Counted from the first letter of the stretch, positions 5,163 to 14,245 are shown. The stretch: DNA of 34,962 nucleotides from Anaerolineaceae bacterium UBA6073 (GCA_002436085.1 DIXT01000014.1:1-34962), one strand, 5' to 3'. Notes: generated by a model not told the origin, from the sequence alone. Made by a program: numbers and translations.

Positions 5163-8100
5163 ATGACTGATTTGATGCCTCCAAAAACGTACGCTCGCAT
5201 CCCGGTCGGGTTAGAGCTGCCACAACTCATCCAGGTCCAGTTGGATTCTTTCCAGCGGCTCAAGGATGAGGGTCTGAAGAGCCTGTTTAACGAAATTTCC
5301 CCTATTGTTTCCTACGGTAACGATCTCCGTCTGCATTTCCCCAGCGATACGCCGATTTCGCGTGAGTTTGGTCTGAAGTTCTGGTTTGACGCGCCAAAAA
5401 ACACTATGGAAGAGTGCCTTGAACGCGATCTTACCTATGCCTCCCCGCTGTATGTTTCCGTTTTGTTGGAAGGAAACGATATCAGCGATAAAGTCAAACA
5501 AGACATTTTCCTGGGCGACTTTCCGGAAATGACACCCAAGGGAACTTTCATCATCAACGGCACTGAACGCGTGGTGGTCTCCCAATTGATCCGATCCCCT
5601 GGCGTGTATTTTGAGGCTGAGATTGACCGCGCTACCGCCCGCCAACTGGCAACCGCCAAGTTAATTCCAGACCGCGGCGCGTGGATGGAATTTGAGACCC
5701 GCAAGAATGACAGCATGTTCCTGAAATTCAACCGCAAACGCACAGTGCCGATCACGGTATTCCTGCGCGCGTTAGCGGCTGTGGATGACGGTATGCCCGA
5801 TTCCCCGCTGAAGACTGGTACCAATGAAGAGATTATGGAACTATTTAAGGATGTGGATAACAATCCTGACCATCACTTCATTGAAACCGCTTTTGATGAA
5901 GAACCCGCCTACGACCTCAACAGCGGCCTGAGCATTGCCGAAGCCGCGCTGATCGAGCTGTTTAAGAAGCTGCGCCCCGGCGAGCCGCCCACGATTGATA
6001 ATGCCCGCAACCATCTGATTGAACAGCTTTTTGACCCGCGCCATTATGATCTGGAACGCGTCGGGCGCTATAAATTAAACCAAAAGCTGGATCTTGTGGA
6101 TGACATCCCGGTTTCCCACCGGATGATAACAAAGTACGACATCGTCCGCCTTCTCCGCCACATGATAAAGATCAATAACGGGACTGCGCACGCGGATGAT
6201 ATTGACCATCTGGGCAACCGCCGCGTGAAAACTGTGGGCGAACTGATTCAAAACAAGCTGCGCGTGGGCCTGCGCCGCATGGAGCGCGTCATCAAAGAGC
6301 GCATGTCTATCCGCGACCAGGGCGGCAGTGTTTCGCCTGTCAGCCTGGTGAACATCCGCCCGTTGGTAGCTTCCCTGCGCGAATTCTTCGGCTCCAGCCA
6401 GCTTTCGCAATTCATGGAAGAAACCAATCCGCTGAGCGAACTGCGCCACAAGCGCACCGTCTCCGCGCTTGGTCCTGGCGGTCTGCGCCGCGAACGCGCT
6501 GGTTTTGATGTGCGCGATGTGCACTTCTCCCACTACGGACGCATCTGCCCGATTGAAACTCCTGAAGGCCCGAACATTGGCCTGATCGGACGTCTGGCAG
6601 CGTATGCCACCGTGAATGAGTTCGGTTTCATTGAGACGCCGTACCGCAAGGTGCGCCACTACCTGGATGGGTCAGATCCCAACCTGGTGAACCATCTGCT
6701 CCGCAAAGACATTGTAGACCCGGCCACAAACGAGGTGATCTACAAGGCTGAAACGCGCGTGACGCCTGAAATGGCAGCGAAAATCAGCACGCTCGGGCTG
6801 AAGCAGGTATGGGTGCGCCCGTTCGTCACGGATGAATACGTTTATCTATCCGCTGACGCGGAGGATAAGTACACTATCGCGCAGGCTAACGCGCCGCTAA
6901 ACGAATTCAATGAGTTCCTGCACCGCAACTCCTGCCGCTTCCACTCCACCTTCGCGATTTATGACTATGAGTTCATTGATTATATGGATGTGGCTCCGAA
7001 CCAGGTGGTGGGTATCAGCGCCGCGCTCATTCCTTTCCTGGAGCACGATGATGCCAACCGCGCCCTGATGGGCTCGAACATGCAGACTCAGGCTGTACCA
7101 CTGCTGCGCCCGGAAGTCCCGATTGTTTCCACGGGCATGGAAGGCGCCGCAGTAGCTGACTCCGGACAGGTGGTCATTGCTGAAGAAGACGGTGAAGTTA
7201 TCAAAGTCACCGGCGACAAGCTGGTGATCCGTCAGAATGACAACAGCATTCGCGAACACAACCTGCGCAAGTACCAGCGCTCCAACCAATCCACGTGCAT
7301 CGACCAGCGCCCGGCAGTCAGCAAGGGACAAATTGTGCACAAGGGCGACGTGATCGTTGATTCCTCCTCCACGGAAGACGGCAAACTGGCTCTGGGTCAG
7401 AATGTTTTGGCGGCTTTTGTGGCCTGGGAAGGTTACAACTTTGAGGACGCGATCCTCATTTCTGAACGCCTGGTACAAGAAGACCGCTACACCAGCGTGC
7501 ACATTGAGAAGTACGAAGTTGAAGCACGCGATACCAAACTGGGCCCCGAAGAAATCACCCGGGAAATCCCAAATGTTGGTGATGAAGCTGTCCGCAACCT
7601 CGATGAGAACGGCATTATCCGCATAGGCGCCGAAGTCGGACCGGAAAGTATTCTGGTTGGTAAGATCACCCCCAAGGGTGAGAAAGAACTGACCCCGGAA
7701 GAGCGTTTGCTGCGCGCCATCTTCGGCGAGAAGTCCCGCGATGTGAAAGACACTTCCCTCAAGATGCCGCACGGTGAGCGCGGTATTGTGGTGGATGTCA
7801 AAGTGTTCACACGCGAAGAAAACGCGGACCTTTCTGCCGGTGTTGATAAAATGGTGCGCGTCTCGGTTGCCCAGCGCCGTAAGGTCATGGCTGGCGACAA
7901 GATGGCGGGGCGCCATGGAAATAAGGGCGTTGTCTCGATGGTTGTTCCGGTTGAGGATATGCCATTTCTGGAAGACGGTCGCCCGGTTGATATTATCTTG
8001 AATCCGTTGGGTATTCCCGGTCGTATGAACATTGGTCAGGTGCTCGAGACCCATTTGGGTTGGGCAGCCAAAAGCCTTGGCTTCCGTGCCATTACGCCGG

Positions 8101-9074
8101 TTTTTGACGGCGCGACCGAGGAGGAAATAGAAGCCGAACTGGCGCGCGCGTGGATGATTAACGAAGCCTGGCGCGTGACCGGTGAGAAAGCCTGGGAGTG
8201 GCTTGACAGCGTCAAAGCATATACCGCTGAGGATATTAAGGACGATGAGGAAGCCCGCCTGATTTACCTGGCAAATGCACTGGCAAGCAGTGGGATCGAC
8301 GTGCAGGAATTGATGACAAACCAGCTGCTCGCCCGCCGTACGGCGATGGTCGAGTGGCTAAAAGCTGAGGGTTACGATCCTGCAGGAATTACCGCTTTCC
8401 CCGAGGATAAGATCCCGGTCAGCGAACGCAATGTCCGGGACGAACGCGCTGTGCGCGCCTGCCTGAATTTGTGGGCTAAGTCTTTTGGACGTGAGTTGGA
8501 CCAGAACTTGAGCATAGAAGATCTGCGCAAAGTCGGCCAGCAGATAATGCTGGAAACTGGCGACCCAATGCCGATTATCGGCAAGCAGGTGCTGCGCGAT
8601 GGCAAGACTGGCGACCGCTACGATCAACCCGTGACAGTCGGGTATATGACCTTCATGAAGCTGCACCATCTGGTTGAAGATAAAGTGCACGCCCGCGCGA
8701 TTGGTCCATACAGCCTGGTGACCCAACAGCCGCTGGGCGGTAAGGCGCAGTTTGGCGGTCAGCGCTTTGGTGAGATGGAAGTGTGGGCGCTGGAAGCCTA
8801 CGGCGCGGCGCACACCCTACAGGAAATGCTGACGGTAAAATCGGACGATGTCGTCGGTCGGGAAAATACCTATCAGGCGATTGTAACCAACCAGCCGATT
8901 GAAGCTCCGGGCACTCCCGCGGCCTTTAAGGTGCTGGTGAAAGAGCTGCAGAGCCTGGGTCTGGCGGTAGAATCGATCATGGAAGACGGCGAAATTGTCA
9001 CCTACGGCAAAGACAGCGAGCGCCGTTCCGGCTCTCTTCCGACCGGGCTGCTTGACTCGCGTTCAGGGGCGTGA
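5163..9074 (+). CDS. rpoB: DNA-directed RNA polymerase subunit beta
   Basis: The 1303-residue beta subunit of RNA polymerase. Landmarks are intact: the rifampicin-region cluster starting GSSQLSQFM (about 410-418) through HKRTVSALGPGGL, the ICPIETPEGPNIGLI fork-loop segment, and the catalytic-face GDKMAGRHGNKG (911-922), whose two lysines contact the nascent RNA. The C-terminal QPLGGKAQFGGQRFGEMEVWALEA clamp segment is complete (first 20 residues of the motif are the family signature). At the position of E. coli Asp516 this protein has Glu (419). AGGAGAAG precedes the ATG. The gene stands alone: rplKAJL are not upstream and rpoC is not downstream, where rpsL follows after 139 bases. An islet with a nuclease lies directly upstream. 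Confidence 0.98.
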   Translation: MTDLMPPKTYARIPVGLELPQLIQVQLDSFQRLKDEGLKSLFNEISPIVSYGNDLRLHFPSDTPISREFGLKFWFDAPKNTMEECLERDLTYASPLYVSVLLEGNDISDKVKQDIFLGDFPEMTPKGTFIINGTERVVVSQLIRSPGVYFEAEIDRATARQLATAKLIPDRGAWMEFETRKNDSMFLKFNRKRTVPITVFLRALAAVDDGMPDSPLKTGTNEEIMELFKDVDNNPDHHFIETAFDEEPAYDLNSGLSIAEAALIELFKKLRPGEPPTIDNARNHLIEQLFDPRHYDLERVGRYKLNQKLDLVDDIPVSHRMITKYDIVRLLRHMIKINNGTAHADDIDHLGNRRVKTVGELIQNKLRVGLRRMERVIKERMSIRDQGGSVSPVSLVNIRPLVASLREFFGSSQLSQFMEETNPLSELRHKRTVSALGPGGLRRERAGFDVRDVHFSHYGRICPIETPEGPNIGLIGRLAAYATVNEFGFIETPYRKVRHYLDGSDPNLVNHLLRKDIVDPATNEVIYKAETRVTPEMAAKISTLGLKQVWVRPFVTDEYVYLSADAEDKYTIAQANAPLNEFNEFLHRNSCRFHSTFAIYDYEFIDYMDVAPNQVVGISAALIPFLEHDDANRALMGSNMQTQAVPLLRPEVPIVSTGMEGAAVADSGQVVIAEEDGEVIKVTGDKLVIRQNDNSIREHNLRKYQRSNQSTCIDQRPAVSKGQIVHKGDVIVDSSSTEDGKLALGQNVLAAFVAWEGYNFEDAILISERLVQEDRYTSVHIEKYEVEARDTKLGPEEITREIPNVGDEAVRNLDENGIIRIGAEVGPESILVGKITPKGEKELTPEERLLRAIFGEKSRDVKDTSLKMPHGERGIVVDVKVFTREENADLSAGVDKMVRVSVAQRRKVMAGDKMAGRHGNKGVVSMVVPVEDMPFLEDGRPVDIILNPLGIPGRMNIGQVLETHLGWAAKSLGFRAITPVFDGATEEEIEAELARAWMINEAWRVTGEKAWEWLDSVKAYTAEDIKDDEEARLIYLANALASSGIDVQELMTNQLLARRTAMVEWLKAEGYDPAGITAFPEDKIPVSERNVRDERAVRACLNLWAKSFGRELDQNLSIEDLRKVGQQIMLETGDPMPIIGKQVLRDGKTGDRYDQPVTVGYMTFMKLHHLVEDKVHARAIGPYSLVTQQPLGGKAQFGGQRFGEMEVWALEAYGAAHTLQEMLTVKSDDVVGRENTYQAIVTNQPIEAPGTPAAFKVLVKELQSLGLAVESIMEDGEIVTYGKDSERRSGSLPTGLLDSRSGA

Positions 9075-9091
9075 TAGAATCACCCCTCACT

Positions 9092-9166
9092 TCGCCAGGA
9101 AGCGAGCGTCTTGCTGTGCCTGGCGACGAGTATCAGACGAGGAGGCCATCCGAAGTTTTGATGGCC
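9092..9166 (+). other. Two hairpins between rpoB and rpsL
   Basis: TCGCCAGG (9092-9099) pairs perfectly with CCTGGCGA (9119-9126), and GGCCATC (9144-9150) with GATGGCC (9160-9166). Neither is followed at once by a T-run, though the next 40 bases are A+T-rich. They may attenuate read-through from rpoB, act as a processing site, or bind a ribosomal protein such as S7 or S12. The function is inference. Confidence 0.5.
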
Positions 9167-9213
9167 TTGATTGATGAATAATTGCTTGTTTTATTATTTT
9201 AGACGGAGGCAAA

Positions 9214-9630
9214 GTGCCAACAATTAATCAATTAGTTCGCAACGGTCGCAAGACCAAACACCAGAAGAGCAAAAGCCCTGCCTTGCAGTACACGCTTAAC
9301 TCAGAAAAGCAGCGTCGGACTCGCCAACCCAAGGGTGCCCCGCAGAAACGCGGCGTATGCACGATCGTGCGTACAATGACCCCCAAGAAGCCAAACTCCG
9401 CCCTGCGAAAAATCGCCCGTGTGCGTCTTTCCAACGGAATGGAAGTTACCGCTTACATTCCCGGCGAAGGCCACCAGCTGCAGGAGCACTCCGTTGTGCT
9501 CGTACGCGGCGGCAGGGTGAAGGATCTGCCTGGCGTGCGCTATCACATTGTGCGCGGCACTTTGGATACGACTGGTGTGGCAGACCGCAAACGCGCCCGC
9601 TCAAAGTACGGCGCCAAACGCGGCAAGTAA
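9214..9630 (+). CDS. rpsL: 30S ribosomal protein uS12
   Basis: A 138-residue S12, the decoding-centre protein. It starts with GTG, preceded by GGAGG at a good distance. MPTINQLVRNGR, the PQKRGVCT segment, TPKKPNSALRK (the streptomycin-site loop) and the C-terminal RSKYGAKRGK are all present. Between SPALQ and APQKRGVC there is an insert of about 13-14 residues relative to E. coli, similar in place to the insert of Bacillus S12. The gene starts the str group rpsL-rpsG-fusA; the long hairpin-containing gap before it could give separate control from rpoB. Confidence 0.97.
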   Translation: MPTINQLVRNGRKTKHQKSKSPALQYTLNSEKQRRTRQPKGAPQKRGVCTIVRTMTPKKPNSALRKIARVRLSNGMEVTAYIPGEGHQLQEHSVVLVRGGRVKDLPGVRYHIVRGTLDTTGVADRKRARSKYGAKRGK

Positions 9631-9709
9631 CCCGGATGCTGTAGGGCAAAGCCAGGCGCGCTCAGGTGATGAACGCGGCTATTTTGCCTGTATTTGATGA
9701 GGAGCAATA

Positions 9710-10180
9710 ATGTCAAGAAGAATTAAACCAGAAAAACGGGAAGTCCTGCCGGATGTGCGTTACAACAATACGCGGATCCAGATGATGATTAACCGCATTA
9801 TGTTAAACGGCAAGAAAAGCACCGTGACCAGCCTTGTTTACGACGCCATCGATCTGATCGCGGCGAAAACTGGCAAAGACGGCGTGGAAGTTTTTGAGCA
9901 AGCGCTCAAAAACGTCAGCCCGGTCATGGAAGTCCGCCCCCGCCGTGTTGGCGGAGCTACCTACCAGGTGCCTATGGAGGTTGCTCCTGATCGCCGTGTG
10001 ACCCTGGCGATGCGTTGGATCATCAGCGCTTCCCGCGCGCGTTCCGGAAAATCTTACTCCGAGAAACTTGCCGGTGAACTGATGGATGCCGCCGAAAATC
10101 AGGGTGCATCGATCCGCCGCAAAGAAGAAACGCACAAGATGGCAGAAGCCAACCGCGCGTTCTCTCACTTCCGCATGTAA
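9710..10180 (+). CDS. rpsG: 30S ribosomal protein uS7
   Basis: A 156-residue S7, the primary 16S rRNA-binding protein that nucleates the 30S head. The RRIKPEKREVLPDVRYNN start, the GGATYQVP loop and the C-terminal EETHKMAEANRAFSHFR helix are typical. The length equals the family norm. GAGGAG lies before the ATG. The 79-base gap after rpsL is short and shows no terminator, so it is cotranscribed with rpsL and fusA. In E. coli S7 represses this operon from the rpsL-rpsG gap; whether that gap acts similarly here cannot be told from the sequence. Confidence 0.97.
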   Translation: MSRRIKPEKREVLPDVRYNNTRIQMMINRIMLNGKKSTVTSLVYDAIDLIAAKTGKDGVEVFEQALKNVSPVMEVRPRRVGGATYQVPMEVAPDRRVTLAMRWIISASRARSGKSYSEKLAGELMDAAENQGASIRRKEETHKMAEANRAFSHFRM

Positions 10181-10211
10181 TCTGGCGGATAGCGATAATT
10201 AAGGTTTATTG

Positions 10212-12284
10212 ATGAAAGATTTTCCGCTCGAGAAGTATCGTAATATTGGCGTCATTGCCCATATTGACGCTGGTAAAACAACGACTACCGAGCGGATTCT
10301 TTACTATACCGGCAAGACCTACCGCCTGGGCAACGTGGATGACGGCACCACTGTCACCGACTGGATGGCTCAGGAACGCGAACGCGGCATCACGATTGTG
10401 TCCGCCGCGGTCACCGCGGAGTGGAAGGGCCACCGCATTAATCTTATTGATACGCCCGGGCACATCGATTTCACCGCCGAAGTCCAGCGCTCTTTGCGCG
10501 TCCTTGACGGCGGCGTGGTTGTTTTTGATGCCGTGCAAGGCGTGGAACCCCAAAGCGAGACCGTCTGGCGTCAGGCGGACCGCTACCAGGTTCCCCGGAT
10601 TTGTTTCGCCAACAAGATGGACCGCATGGGCGCGTCGTATTCGCGCACCATTGATAGCATCAAGCGCCGGCTTGGCGCGAATACGCTCGCGATGCAGATT
10701 CCGATTGGCGAGGAGTCCGCTTTTTCCGGTGTGATTAATTTGCTGGAAGAAGAAGCCGTCTACTTTGACGACGACGGCGGAAAAGATCCGCGCGTGGAGC
10801 CGATCCCGGAAGAATACCGCGAAAAAGCTGCTCGCAAACGCGCCCAACTCGTCGAAAAGATTGCTGAGTTGGACGACGCTTTAATTGAGAAGTTCCTGGA
10901 AGGCGAGACTATCAGCATCGCCGAGCTAAAAGCAGCCCTGCGCAAGGGTGTGCTCGACGCGCGCGTGACCCCTGTTTTTTGCGGGACAAGCCTGCGCAAC
11001 AAAGGCGTGCAGCCCTTGTTGGATGCTGTGGTGGACTACCTGCCTTCACCGCTGGATGTGCCGCCCGTAAAAGCTACGCTCCTGCGCGACGACAGCGAAG
11101 TACTGCGCAACCCGGACCCGAGCGAACCGCTTTCCGCGCTGGTCTTTAAAATTGTGACCGACCCATACATGGGGCGCCTGGCGTACATCCGGGTTTATTC
11201 CGGCAAGGTAAAGCAGGGCGAGGCGGTCTACAACTCCTCCAAAGGTAAAAAAGAACGCATTGGCCGGCTGCTGCGCATGTACGCGGACCGCCGGGAAGAC
11301 ATTGAAGAGCTGGAAGCTGGCGACATTGGCGCTATCCTGGGGTTAAAGTTCAGTTTCACCGGGGACACGCTCAGCGACTCCTCCGCGCCGGTGGTATTGG
11401 AAAGCATCAGCTTCCCCGACCCGGTGATTTCCGTGGCGATTGAACCCAAAACCAAAGCAGACCAGGAAAAGATGTCCGATTCGCTGGTGAAGCTGGCGGA
11501 AGAGGACCCAACTTTTAAGATTCGTCAGGACGAAAACACCGGTCAAACCGTCATTTCCGGCATGGGAGAGCTTCATCTCGACGTGCTGGTGGACCGTTTG
11601 CTGCGGGAGTTTAAGGTGCAGGCGAACGTCGGAAAACCTAAAGTGGCATACCGCGAAGCCATCACCCGCCCGGTGATGAACGTCAATTACAAGTACACCA
11701 AGCAAACCGGCGGCCACGGCCAGTATGGTCACGTGGTTATCAATATGGAACCGCTGGAAAACGGCAGCGGGGTTGTCTTCGAGAACCTTATCCGCGGCGG
11801 CACTATTCCCAAGGAATACATCCCCGCGATTGAAAAGGGTATCAACGAAGCCGCGGAAAGCGGCCCGCTGGCGGGTTTCCCGATGACCGATTTCAAGGTG
11901 TCACTGACGGACGGTTCTTTTCACGAGGTAGACTCAAGCGAGATGGCCTTCCGTATGGCAGCCATTTTCGCCTTCCGCGAAGCCGCCGAAAAAGCGGCCC
12001 CCGTGCTGCTGGAGCCCATCATGAAAGTGGAAATCACGGTTCCCGAAGAGTACACCGGCGATGTTATCGGTCAGGTGAACGCGCGGGTGGGGAACGTGCT
12101 CGGGATGGAGTCCCAGTTTGGCAACGCCCAAATGATCCACGCGGAAATACCGCTCTCGGAAATGTTCGGGTACGCCACGGAGCTGCGCTCCGCTACGCAA
12201 GGGCGCGGGGTCTTCACGATGGAGTTCAAGCACTACGCCCAGGTCTCTGAAAGCACGCGCAAGAAAATCCTGGGGCTGGTCTAA
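10212..12284 (+). CDS. fusA: Elongation factor G
   Basis: A 690-residue translocation GTPase. G1 is AHIDAGKTTTTERIL (about 16-30), switch I ends in the ERGITI motif, G3 is DTPGHIDF and G4 is NKMDRMGA. Domain III-V landmarks ISGMGELHLDVLVDRL and KQTGGHGQYGHV are present. The ATG at 10212 is preferred over an immediately upstream TTG at 10209, because AAGG at 10201-10204 is then 7 bases away. The gene follows rpsG after 31 bases. The usual next gene, tuf, is missing: rpsJ follows after 93 bases. The GNVDDGTTVTDW stretch differs from the proteobacterial form, so a second EF-G gene elsewhere in the genome is possible. Confidence 0.96.
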   Translation: MKDFPLEKYRNIGVIAHIDAGKTTTTERILYYTGKTYRLGNVDDGTTVTDWMAQERERGITIVSAAVTAEWKGHRINLIDTPGHIDFTAEVQRSLRVLDGGVVVFDAVQGVEPQSETVWRQADRYQVPRICFANKMDRMGASYSRTIDSIKRRLGANTLAMQIPIGEESAFSGVINLLEEEAVYFDDDGGKDPRVEPIPEEYREKAARKRAQLVEKIAELDDALIEKFLEGETISIAELKAALRKGVLDARVTPVFCGTSLRNKGVQPLLDAVVDYLPSPLDVPPVKATLLRDDSEVLRNPDPSEPLSALVFKIVTDPYMGRLAYIRVYSGKVKQGEAVYNSSKGKKERIGRLLRMYADRREDIEELEAGDIGAILGLKFSFTGDTLSDSSAPVVLESISFPDPVISVAIEPKTKADQEKMSDSLVKLAEEDPTFKIRQDENTGQTVISGMGELHLDVLVDRLLREFKVQANVGKPKVAYREAITRPVMNVNYKYTKQTGGHGQYGHVVINMEPLENGSGVVFENLIRGGTIPKEYIPAIEKGINEAAESGPLAGFPMTDFKVSLTDGSFHEVDSSEMAFRMAAIFAFREAAEKAAPVLLEPIMKVEITVPEEYTGDVIGQVNARVGNVLGMESQFGNAQMIHAEIPLSEMFGYATELRSATQGRGVFTMEFKHYAQVSESTRKKILGLV

Positions 12285-12377
12285 AATCAGGCGCAAGCAC
12301 CAACATTAAGATCGATGCCGGCGCATAGGCGCGGGTTGTAAATTGAAGTAATACACTAAGAATTGATTAGGAAGATT

Positions 12378-12686
12378 ATGGCAAAACAAAAAATTCGAAT
12401 TCGTTTGAAAGCATACGACCACCGCATTCTCGATCAATCTGCTAAACGGATTGTGGAGACGGCGGAACGCAGCGGCGCAAAGGTTCTTGGCCCGATCCCG
12501 CTGCCGACAAAACTCGAACGCTATACTGTGCGCCGTTCCACGTTCATTGATAAAGACTCCCACGAGCATTTTGAGATTCGGACGCACAACCGCCTGATTG
12601 ATGTCCTGGAACCCGATTCCAAGACCATTGACATGCTGATGCGGCTGAACCTGCCCGCGGGTGTGGATATCGAGATCAAGATTTAA
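12378..12686 (+). CDS. rpsJ: 30S ribosomal protein uS10
   Basis: A 102-residue S10, the 30S head protein that also partners NusB in antitermination. The IRIRLKAYDHRILDQSA N-terminus, the GPIPLPTK loop and the EHFEIRTHNRLIDV segment are diagnostic. The ATG at 12378 gives the standard length and follows AGGAAG by 4 bases; an upstream in-frame TTG at 12363 would add five residues without better RBS support. It opens the S10 cluster, but is separated from rplC by 253 bases, unusually long for this position. Confidence 0.96.
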   Translation: MAKQKIRIRLKAYDHRILDQSAKRIVETAERSGAKVLGPIPLPTKLERYTVRRSTFIDKDSHEHFEIRTHNRLIDVLEPDSKTIDMLMRLNLPAGVDIEIKI

Positions 12687-12939
12687 GGTTGCCAAGGGCG
12701 CCATTTGCGCGCGCCTCGGGAATCGTTACAAAAGAACACCGCTTCAGCCCTTGCAAGGAATGCAGGGTTGTGGTAAAAATATAAGGTTGCCCTTATGGCG
12801 ACCTTAATAGGCAATTTAAGAATGCGCACCCGCGTGGGCAGAACAGCTACACAGGGTCCATTGACTGAATTGCGCGGAGATGATGCAGCTAGCCCATGCT
12901 GACAGTCTCGCAAAGAAAGAATACTAACAGGAGAATAGA
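12687..12939 (+). promoter_or_regulatory. Structured 253-base leader between rpsJ and rplC
   Basis: A non-coding gap inside the S10 cluster. The strongest element is TAAGGTTGCC (12782-12791) paired with GGCGACCTTA (12797-12806), a 10-bp stem with one G-U pair and a 5-base loop. GGCGC (12697-12701) can pair with GCGCC (12711-12715), and CCC/GGG near 12830 forms another small hairpin. No T-run follows the main stem. The place, just before rplC-rplD, suggests an autoregulatory leader for L3 or L4, by analogy with S10-operon leaders. I see no convincing promoter in it. Confidence 0.45.
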
Positions 12940-13572
12940 ATGTTTAAAGGGCTTATTGGAAGAAAGATCGGTATGACCCAGATCTTCGATGCGAAAGGCG
13001 CCGCGGTGCCGGTAACGCTACTCGAAGCTGGGCCTTGTTTTGTTTCCCAGGTCAAGTCCGCGGAAACTGACGGATACAATGCTGTACAGCTGGCTTTTGG
13101 CGAGGCCAAACCCAAGCGTCTGACGAAGGCGCACCTTGGGCACCTGAAAACCAACAATCTGCCTCCGGTTCGCGTTATGCGCGAATTTCGCACCAAGCAA
13201 TTGGACGGCATCAGCGCGGGCGACAAACTGGATGCCTCAGTATTCGCTGAAGGCGAACACGTGGATGTCATCGGCATCAGCAAAGGCAAAGGCTTTGCCG
13301 GCGTCGTAAAGCGCCATGGTTTTGCTGGTGGTCCCCGCACACACGGTCAATCAGACCGCTTGCGCGCGCCAGGCTCCTCCGGTTCGACGACAACCCCCGG
13401 GCGCGTCTTCAAAGGCAAGCGCGGTCCTGGCCACATGGGCAATGTTCAGGTCACTTCCTCAAATGTGCTTGTGGCGCTGGTTGACCCCGAGCGCAATTTG
13501 ATCGCAGTGCACGGCTCTGTTCCGGGTCCCAAAGGTGGAACCGTAATCATCAAAGAGGCTCGCAAGCAGTAG
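12940..13572 (+). CDS. rplC: 50S ribosomal protein uL3
   Basis: A 210-residue L3, an early-assembly 23S rRNA-binding protein whose long loop reaches the peptidyl-transferase centre. IGRKIGMTQIFD at the N-terminus, GKGFAGVVKRHGFAGGPRTHG in the extension (first 20 residues recognisable as the signature), and the PGRVFKGKRGPGHMGN segment are present. AGGAG precedes the ATG by 8 bases. The gene comes after the 253-base structured gap and begins the tightly packed run rplC-rplD-rplW-rplB. Confidence 0.97.
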   Translation: MFKGLIGRKIGMTQIFDAKGAAVPVTLLEAGPCFVSQVKSAETDGYNAVQLAFGEAKPKRLTKAHLGHLKTNNLPPVRVMREFRTKQLDGISAGDKLDASVFAEGEHVDVIGISKGKGFAGVVKRHGFAGGPRTHGQSDRLRAPGSSGSTTTPGRVFKGKRGPGHMGNVQVTSSNVLVALVDPERNLIAVHGSVPGPKGGTVIIKEARKQ

Positions 13573-13601
13573 CCGGCTTGTGATAAATGGAGAAAGTTAT
13601 C

Positions 13602-14231
13602 ATGAAAGCAGATGTTTTTAACTTACAAGGAGAAAAATCCAGCACTGTTGAATTGCCCGATGAAATTTTCGCGGCAAAAGTAAACGTGGATTTGATGAAC
13701 CAGGCTTACCTGCGCCAGATGGCCAATGCCCGCCTGGGCACGCACAGCACCAAACGCCGCGGTGAAGTTAGAGGCGGAGGCGCCAAGCCCTGGCGCCAAA
13801 AAGGAACCGGCCGCGCCCGCCAGGGCAGCACCATCTCCGCCCAATGGGTTGGAGGCGGCCGCATCCATACGCCAAAACCGCGCGATTACAGCCAGCTCAT
13901 GCCCAAGAAGATGCGCCGCGCCGCGCTGCGCTCTGCGCTGAGCGTCAAAGCCAGTGAAAACGGCCTGGTGCTGGTGAGCGACCTCGCATTAGCTGAGCCG
14001 AAAGCCAGCTTGTTCTCCAAGGCCATTGAAGCCCTGGCTGGCAACGCGCGCACGCTTGTGTTGGTGCCCGATAAAAGCGAAACTTACACGAACGTCATCA
14101 AATCCGGACGCAACCTGACGGAATCCAAGCTGCTGCTTGCGAATTACCTGAACGTCCGCGATTTGCTCCAGTATGAAAAAGTAATTATCCCGCTCGCTTC
14201 ACTTGATGTGATTAAGAGTTACTTGGGATAG
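13602..14231 (+). CDS. rplD: 50S ribosomal protein uL4
   Basis: A 209-residue L4, which lines the peptide exit tunnel and in several bacteria represses its own operon. Diagnostic segments are RLGTHSTKRRGEVRGGG and the KPWRQKGTGRARQGS tunnel loop. The ATG at 13602 is preferred over 13587, since GGAG lies about 9 bases before it and the resulting length is standard. The gap from rplC is 29 bases. If L4 autoregulation operates here, the leader upstream of rplC would be the natural target. Confidence 0.96.
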   Translation: MKADVFNLQGEKSSTVELPDEIFAAKVNVDLMNQAYLRQMANARLGTHSTKRRGEVRGGGAKPWRQKGTGRARQGSTISAQWVGGGRIHTPKPRDYSQLMPKKMRRAALRSALSVKASENGLVLVSDLALAEPKASLFSKAIEALAGNARTLVLVPDKSETYTNVIKSGRNLTESKLLLANYLNVRDLLQYEKVIIPLASLDVIKSYLG

Positions 14232-14245
14232 GAAGGTGAAGCAGA

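Noticed and set aside
6897..8054. 385-codon ORF antisense to rpoB
   Set aside because: A frame shadow of a conserved gene; the translated product has no family features and there is no RBS.
9167..9213. Promoter in the A+T-rich stretch before rpsL
   Set aside because: TTGATG/TATTAT-like elements exist but the spacing is 15 or 19 bases, so support is too weak to list.
10209..10211. TTG start codon for fusA
   Set aside because: The adjacent ATG at 10212 has better spacing from AAGG.
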